DNA of 64,000 nt, taken from assembly GCA_934646185.1 (NCBI GenBank), contig CAKUEH010000003.1, forward strand, positions 101,747 to 165,746. The letters run 5' to 3'. Below, piece by piece: positions 59,496-64,000 of this stretch. The stretch's first letter is position 1, and every line of letters starts with the position of its first letter. The position numbers and the translations under genes were made by a program. A model generated the notes under the pieces. That model was not told where the DNA came from. It did no database searches and saw only the letters and a program-made list of their open reading frames with translations. The DNA is from an uncultured Oscillospiraceae bacterium (GTDB taxonomy: Bacteria > Bacillota > Clostridia > Oscillospirales > Oscillospiraceae).

Positions 59496-61019
59496 TTATA
59501 CATATTGCGCAGCCAGACGCATAATGGTTTCCTGCTCGTTTTCAATGCCGCCGAAGTCCTTGCCGCGTTCGAGGATACCGGCCATATGGCCGTTGCTCAT
59601 GACAAGGATGCGGTCGCAGATACCGATCAGCTCCGGCATTTCGGAAGAGACCATCATAACAGCCTTGCCCTCTCTGGCAAGCTGCAGGATCAATTCGTAA
59701 ATTTCGTACTTGGCGCCGACGTCGATGCCGCGCGTCGGCTCGTCGAGGAGCAGAACGTCGGGCTTCGTCAGCAGCCAACGGCCAAGAATGACCTTCTGCT
59801 GGTTGCCGCCGGAGAGGTTTTTGATGAGCGTTTTCTGCGACGGCGTTTTGATGTGCATGGAGGAAATGGACCAGTCCGTATCGGCGGTCATTTTTTTATC
59901 GGAAAGCAGCGGCCCCTTTTTGTAGGAACCGAGGTTGGAGATTACGGTGTTGAACAGAATGTTGGCATAGGGGAAGATGCCGGTCGCGCGGCGCTCTTCC
60001 GTCAGCATGGCGAAGCCGTTTTTGATGGACTGACGCGGGGTCTTGTTGGCGATGGACTTGCCGTTGAGCTTGATCTCGCCGCTCTCGCGCGCCATGATGC
60101 CGAAGATCGTGCTCAGAAGCTCCGTTCTGCGCGAGCCGACCAGACCGGCCACGCCGAGCACCTCGCCCGCGCGAAGCTCGAACGAAACGTCCTGACAGGT
60201 GGGCATATACTTGCCGGTCAGGTGCGAGACCTCCATCAGCACGTCGCCGGGGACATTGTCCTTGGCCGGGAAGCGGTTGGTCATTTCACGGTTGACCATG
60301 CGCTTGATGATATCGTCGGTCGAGAGGTTCTCCGTCTTGTCGGTGGAGATCCACTGACCGTCGCGCATGATGGTGACCTCGTCGGAGATGCGCTTGATCT
60401 CGTCCATCTTGTGGGAGATATAGATGATGCCGACGCCCTGCTCGCACAGGCGGCGCATGATGCGGAACAGATGCTCGACTTCCTCGCTGGTCAGCGAAGA
60501 CGTCGGCTCGTCGAGCACGAGGATCTTTGCGTTATAGGAAACTGCCTTTGCGATCTCGAGCATCTGGCGCTGGGAAACGGCCATGGTGCCGATGATCGTC
60601 TTCGGGTCGACCTTGATCTCCAGATCGTCCAGAACAGCCTTGGTGTCGTTGTACATCTTCTTGTGGTCGACCAGCCCGGCCTTCAGCGGGAAGCGGCCCA
60701 GCCACATGTTTTCCATGACGCTGCGGTAGAGCACCTGATTGAGCTCCTGATGCACCATGGCGACACCGTTGTCAAGAGCGTGGCGCGGGTTGATGAAGTT
60801 GACCTCCTTGCCGTTCATCCGGATGGAGCCCGCGTCCTTTTTATAGATACCGAACAGGCACTTCATGAGCGTCGATTTGCCGGCGCCGTTCTCACCCATG
60901 AGGGCGTGGATGGAGCCGGGACGCAGCTGGAGTCTTGCGTGATCCAGCGCCTTGACGCCCGGGAACTGCTTTTCGATATCGAGCATTTCGAGCAGGTAGT
61001 TTTCTTCCAAGTGTATCAC
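59496..61019 (-). CDS. Sugar ABC transporter ATPase (MglA type, two nucleotide domains)
   Basis: A 507-aa ATPase with two fused ABC cassettes, as in MglA and RbsA. First cassette: Walker A GENGAGKST, signature VSQRQMLEI and Walker B LVLDEPTSSL. Second cassette: degenerate Walker A (VAGLVGSRRTELL), signature LSGGNQQKV and LLLDEPTRGIDVG. GTG 61019 is chosen because AAGGAA lies just upstream; TTG 61022 is the alternative. It is between the binding protein and permease. Confidence 0.92.
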   Translation of the reverse strand: MIHLEENYLLEMLDIEKQFPGVKALDHARLQLRPGSIHALMGENGAGKSTLMKCLFGIYKKDAGSIRMNGKEVNFINPRHALDNGVAMVHQELNQVLYRSVMENMWLGRFPLKAGLVDHKKMYNDTKAVLDDLEIKVDPKTIIGTMAVSQRQMLEIAKAVSYNAKILVLDEPTSSLTSEEVEHLFRIMRRLCEQGVGIIYISHKMDEIKRISDEVTIMRDGQWISTDKTENLSTDDIIKRMVNREMTNRFPAKDNVPGDVLMEVSHLTGKYMPTCQDVSFELRAGEVLGVAGLVGSRRTELLSTIFGIMARESGEIKLNGKSIANKTPRQSIKNGFAMLTEERRATGIFPYANILFNTVISNLGSYKKGPLLSDKKMTADTDWSISSMHIKTPSQKTLIKNLSGGNQQKVILGRWLLTKPDVLLLDEPTRGIDVGAKYEIYELILQLAREGKAVMMVSSEMPELIGICDRILVMSNGHMAGILERGKDFGGIENEQETIMRLAAQYV

Positions 61020-61035
61020 CAATTCCTTTTTGCAT

Positions 61036-61066
61036 AATCAGGTGGCCCCGGAAGGGCCACCTGATT
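61036..61066 (-). terminator. Intercistronic hairpin after the sugar-binding protein gene
   Basis: AATCAGGTGGCC pairs with GGCCACCTGATT around a short loop between the binding protein and ATPase genes. Without a long T run it probably lowers read-through and stabilises the abundant binding-protein mRNA. Confidence 0.7.
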
Positions 61067-61110
61067 CGATTACGATTCTCTTACAAGATCAGCAGAAAAA
61101 TCCGGGAAAA

Positions 61111-62238
61111 TCAGCCTTCTGCGGTGACCTTTGCGTACGGGATACGGATGGAGAAGCCGTCGTCAGCCATGACATAGTCGGTGCCGTCGAGCCAATCCTT
61201 GCCCAGAGCGCCGTTGATGGCCATGAGGATGTTGGCCTTGCCCATTGCGTCGCCGTCCTGCTTGACAGTACCATAGAGCTTGCCGGCGTTGATGTACTCA
61301 ACAGCGGTATCGGTGCAGTCAACACCGATGACGATGATCTCATCGCCGCCGTCACCGAGGTTGTAGCCGACTTCGTTCAGAGCAGCGATGACGCCGATGG
61401 CCATGTCGTCGTTGTTGCAGAAGACGACTTCGATGTTCTCAACACCGAGGGAAGCGATCTGCGCGGTCATCATTTCCTGTGCCTTCATGGTGTCCCAGTT
61501 GGCGACCTGGTTCTCGGTCATCATCTCGCAGGGAACGCCTCTTTCGATGGCAGTGGACAGGGAGTACTCGGTACGGGCAATGGCTTCGGGGTTGTTGATC
61601 TCGCCTTCGAACTCAAGCGTCATGACCTTGCCGTCGCCGTTCTTGTCGACGCGCTCGGGCTCGGCGGCGTACAGATCGGCGAGGATCTCGCCCTGCATGA
61701 TGCCGGCCTCTTCGGGCTTGGTGCCGACGAAGATGGAGTTGGAGCCGGTCACGATCGCGGAGTCAACGGGCTCCTTGTTGTAGAAGGAGATGGGAACATT
61801 GTACTGCTTGGCAAGGTCAACCAGATACTGGCCAGCGGAGGTGTCGCAGAGGTTGATGATGATGTGATCCTTGCCGGCGGCGAACATAACGTCAGCCTGG
61901 TTGTTCTGGGTAGCCTGGTCGTCGTTGCCGTCCTGCATCTCAAGGTTGATGGTCAGGCCCTTCTCAGCGCCGATCTCCTTGGCATACTTGTCCATGGCGA
62001 CACGGACGGAGGAGCCGTAGGTGTCGGAATACTTCCAGACGAGAACGCCGATGTTGAGCTCGGTCTTGCCCTCGGTGGCAGCTTCGGTCGCGGTCTCTTC
62101 GACGGCGTCGGTCTTGGTCTCGGTCTCGGTCGTGGTCTCGGCGGGAGCCGGAGCCGGAGTGTCGGTGGTCTTGGCGGCGCAGGCTGCCATGGCCAGAACC
62201 ATCATCACTGCAAGCAGCATAGCGATGATCTTTTTCAT
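61111..62238 (-). CDS. mglB: Galactose/methyl-galactoside-type sugar-binding lipoprotein
   Basis: A 375-aa periplasmic-binding-protein-type lipoprotein (lipobox AMAAC, about residue 20), with a Thr/Glu-rich linker to about residue 60. The fold has the MglB-specific calcium loop: VDKNGDGKVMTLEFEGE, with the acidic positions 'DKNGDG' and a distal Glu. Other family sites include GSNSIFVGTKPEEAGIMQG and CNNDDMAIGVIAALNE. The sugar may be galactose-like, inferred from MglB resemblance. AGGAGG precedes ATG. It is the first gene of the operon, and an AraC regulator is divergent. Confidence 0.88.
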   Translation of the reverse strand: MKKIIAMLLAVMMVLAMAACAAKTTDTPAPAPAETTTETETKTDAVEETATEAATEGKTELNIGVLVWKYSDTYGSSVRVAMDKYAKEIGAEKGLTINLEMQDGNDDQATQNNQADVMFAAGKDHIIINLCDTSAGQYLVDLAKQYNVPISFYNKEPVDSAIVTGSNSIFVGTKPEEAGIMQGEILADLYAAEPERVDKNGDGKVMTLEFEGEINNPEAIARTEYSLSTAIERGVPCEMMTENQVANWDTMKAQEMMTAQIASLGVENIEVVFCNNDDMAIGVIAALNEVGYNLGDGGDEIIVIGVDCTDTAVEYINAGKLYGTVKQDGDAMGKANILMAINGALGKDWLDGTDYVMADDGFSIRIPYAKVTAEG

Positions 62239-62264
62239 GTGTAATTCCTCCTAAATTCGTATTG

Positions 62265-62337
62265 AAACGGGTTTTCCCGTTTGTGGTTTCATTTTAACAT
62301 GCGGGAAATGAAAGGACTAGTAAAAAACGTTTCCAAA
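62265..62337 (-). promoter_or_regulatory. mglB control region: 5'-leader palindrome and cre-like site
   Basis: AAACGGG and CCCGTTT (62265-62282) form a palindrome in the leader. A TAAAAT -10-like box (62291-62296) is upstream. TTGGAAACGTTTTTTA (around 62322-62337, minus strand) resembles half of a catabolite response element (TGNAANCG core). The remainder of the gap to 62507 holds only an AT-rich stretch leading to the AraC gene. Confidence 0.45.
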
Positions 62338-62507
62338 GTAGAGAAAAACATCTTCGAAAGCATAAAAAAGGGCGGGTCATTTTTGTGCATTTTGCCATAT
62401 ATCATTCCTTTTTTCATGCTGATACAATATAAAAAACAAGAAAACAGGGGAAAATACGACTTGTCTTCTCATACGATTTTACTACTTTTTCGGAAGGAGC
62501 CGCCAAT

Positions 62508-63362
62508 ATGCTGGATCTGAAAAACGCCGGTCTGACGGAGCTGCTGAACGATTTTTACACGCTGACGGACCTGAAGCTCTGCGTGTTCGATACGGATTAT
62601 GAGGAATGCGCCTCCACGCCCATCAAGCTGTACCCCTTCTGCGCCAGAATGCGGCAGAACCCGGAGTTTGAACGGCTGTGCAAAAGCTGCGACGCGGCGC
62701 ACATGCAGACCTGCCGCCGCACGAGAAAGCCCGTGCAGTACCGCTGTCACGCGGGGCTGACGGAATACCTCGCGCCGTTATATTATGAGGGCGTGATCGT
62801 CGCGTTCATCTGCATCGGGCAGGCGACGAACGGGCTCGACGCGGAATTTCACACCATCGCGGCCTACGTCGCGCAGTTCGGCGTCGGCGAAGCCGAGTGC
62901 CGGTCGCTGTACGACATGCAGGTACACTACGCGCCGGGCGAAATCAAGGCCGCCTGCAACATCCTCGACGCCTGCATCAGCCATATTTACCACCAGCGCA
63001 TGCTCGAGGTGCGCAATCTCGACACGGCGCAGCAGATCGAAAAATACATCAACGACAACATCGCCTGGGATCTGTCCATCGAGCATCTGTGCGCGCATTT
63101 TTCCGTCTCCCGCGCCGAGCTTTACCAGATCTTCCACACGAGCTTCAATGCCTCCGTCGCCGACTATATCCGCGGCAAGCGCATCGCCCTGGCCGAGCAG
63201 ATGATCCGCACGACGTCGATGCAGATCTCCGAGATTGCCGCCAACGTCGGCTTTTACGACTATAATTATTTCTCCAAGGTCTTCCACCGGAAATTCGGCT
63301 GCTCGCCGCGTGAATACAGGAAAAAGCTCGAGAGCGGCGGCGAGGCTGCGGAAAAAGAATAA
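62508..63362 (+). CDS. AraC-family regulator with PocR sensor domain
   Basis: A 284-aa regulator. The N-terminal 150 residues form a PocR-type ligand domain with conserved cysteines (RLCKSCDAAHMQTCRRTRKP; YRCHAGLTEYLAPLYYEG). The C-terminal 100 residues hold two helix-turn-helices of the AraC type (EHLCAHFSVSRAELYQIFH and QISEIAANVGFYDYNYFSKV). CGGAAGGAG precedes ATG. It is divergent from the mgl-galM operon and is very likely its activator. PocR domains elsewhere sense propanediol-like compounds; the ligand here is not known. Confidence 0.88.
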   Translation: MLDLKNAGLTELLNDFYTLTDLKLCVFDTDYEECASTPIKLYPFCARMRQNPEFERLCKSCDAAHMQTCRRTRKPVQYRCHAGLTEYLAPLYYEGVIVAFICIGQATNGLDAEFHTIAAYVAQFGVGEAECRSLYDMQVHYAPGEIKAACNILDACISHIYHQRMLEVRNLDTAQQIEKYINDNIAWDLSIEHLCAHFSVSRAELYQIFHTSFNASVADYIRGKRIALAEQMIRTTSMQISEIAANVGFYDYNYFSKVFHRKFGCSPREYRKKLESGGEAAEKE

Positions 63363-63394
63363 ATTTTTCAGATTTTGTACAAAAATCACTATTG

Positions 63395-63450
63395 CCTGTA
63401 CGTTTTTTCTGCTATCCTAGTGGAGAAGGAACAACGTACAGGCTTTTTTG
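63395..63450 (+). terminator. Terminator-like hairpin before the DUF4432 gene
   Basis: GCCTGTACGTT (63395-63405) pairs with AACGTACAGGC (63434-63444), an 11-base perfect stem with a 28-base loop, followed by TTTTTT. It could end the AraC gene or serve as an attenuator in the leader of the next gene. Confidence 0.65.
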
Positions 63451-63485
63451 CATGCACGCATGTCTGGACTGAAAGGAGCATCCAA

Positions 63486-64000
63486 ATGAACGAACGCGCA
63501 TATTATGGACATGAATCGCAGCTGTTCGGCGTGGAGGAATACCGGCTGACCGGCGGCAAGGGCGACGGCATGCGCCTTTTGCAGGTACGCAACGGCAAGG
63601 GATTGGACTTCACCGTCTCCGCTGACCGCTGCGCGGATATTTCCCGCCTGCATTTCCGCGGTGAAAACTGCGGCTTCTTCTCGGCAAACGGCTACGTCTC
63701 CCCCGCTTACTATGACGATAAGGAAGCGGGCTGGCTCAAAAACTTCACAGCGGGCTTTCTGACTACCTGCGGTCTGCTGGCCGTCGGCTCGCCCTGCACA
63801 GACGAGGGCGTCCGCCTGCCGCTGCACGGCGCGGTCGACAACATCCCCGCCGAGCGTCTGCTCTGGGATATGGACGACGAGAAGATCTGGGTCAAGGCCG
63901 TCATGCGCCACGCGCAGATCTTCGCCGAAAAGCTCATTCTGACGCGCACGATCACCTGCTCGAAGAACGCGAACGAGATCACCATCACCGACGAAATCGA
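63486..64000 (+). CDS. DUF4432-type aldose 1-epimerase family protein (partial, 3' end outside)
   Basis: 171 residues are visible before the window ends. The start MNERAYYGHESQLFG after AAAGGAGCATCCAA, the segment GLDFTVSADRCADISRLHFR, and CGLLAVGSPCTDEGVRLPLHG match the DUF4432 family of galactose-mutarotase-like proteins. These are thought to act on sugar anomers or keto sugars. Beside the AraC and mgl-galM genes, it probably belongs to the same sugar pathway. Catalytic residues further on are not visible. Confidence 0.8.
   Translation, partial: MNERAYYGHESQLFGVEEYRLTGGKGDGMRLLQVRNGKGLDFTVSADRCADISRLHFRGENCGFFSANGYVSPAYYDDKEAGWLKNFTAGFLTTCGLLAVGSPCTDEGVRLPLHGAVDNIPAERLLWDMDDEKIWVKAVMRHAQIFAEKLILTRTITCSKNANEITITDEI

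Noticed and set aside
59313..61037. A 574-aa frame antisense to the sugar ATPase
   Set aside because: The reverse strand has Walker and signature motifs of an ATPase; this frame has no recognisable content.

Overview
The window looks like chromosomal DNA of a GC-rich, anaerobic, Gram-positive gut Clostridium-class bacterium, probably Oscillospiraceae. The evidence is lipoproteins with Firmicutes-type lipoboxes, S-layer homology (SLH) surface proteins, an LPxTG-type surface protein, anaerobic enzymes (YgfK/SsnA, a glycyl-radical activase), AGGAGG ribosome sites, and many intergenic palindromic repeats of the kind seen in that family. The assignment is inference; no rRNA or other marker is present.

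Layout. 1-4.5 kb: end of a membrane protein, then a 1382-aa sortase-anchored surface protein. 4.9-9.7 kb: phosphate uptake operon pstS-pstC-pstA-(pyridoxal/pyridoxamine kinase)-pstB-phoU, with a vitamin B6 kinase embedded by 4-base overlaps. 9.7-15.8 kb: GNAT, TIGR04076-like protein, flavodoxin, priA, an SLH-lysozyme fusion, a 37-aa protein and an ArsC-like protein. 15.9-19.5 kb (minus): LplB/LplC-type oligosaccharide ABC transporter without ATPase, preceded by an isolated 19-codon minigene with a consensus promoter. 20.1-25.3 kb (minus): TetR-controlled operon of sugar kinase, class II aldolase, GtrA and class III aminotransferase. 25.6-33 kb: regulators, two lipoproteins, and a PadR-controlled flavoprotein/SCP2/membrane fusion.

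33.0-45.5 kb (minus) is the most distinctive block: a cohesin-SLH protein, a dockerin protein, a giant cohesin-like/MBG/SLH protein, a giant InlB-repeat protein and a secreted transglutaminase-like protein. It reads as a small cell-surface assembly locus using cohesin-dockerin pairing, with no glycoside hydrolase nearby. 45.8-48 kb: a hypothetical protein, metallophosphoesterase, tRNA-Gly and TetR. 48.3-53.3 kb (minus): ssnA, a small membrane protein and ygfK, linked to anaerobic purine breakdown; ssnA has a leader with mutually exclusive hairpins. 53.5-54.9 kb: a MITE-like element, an SLH protein and tandem palindromic repeats. 54.9-62.2 kb (minus): MglBAC-type sugar transporter, then galM, an FGGY kinase and a glycyl-radical activase, with a divergent PocR-AraC regulator at 62.5 kb and a truncated DUF4432-type epimerase at the right edge.

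Three families of short palindromic repeats (called A, B and C here) fill most gaps longer than 300 bases. Gene functions come from recognised motifs; no database search was possible.
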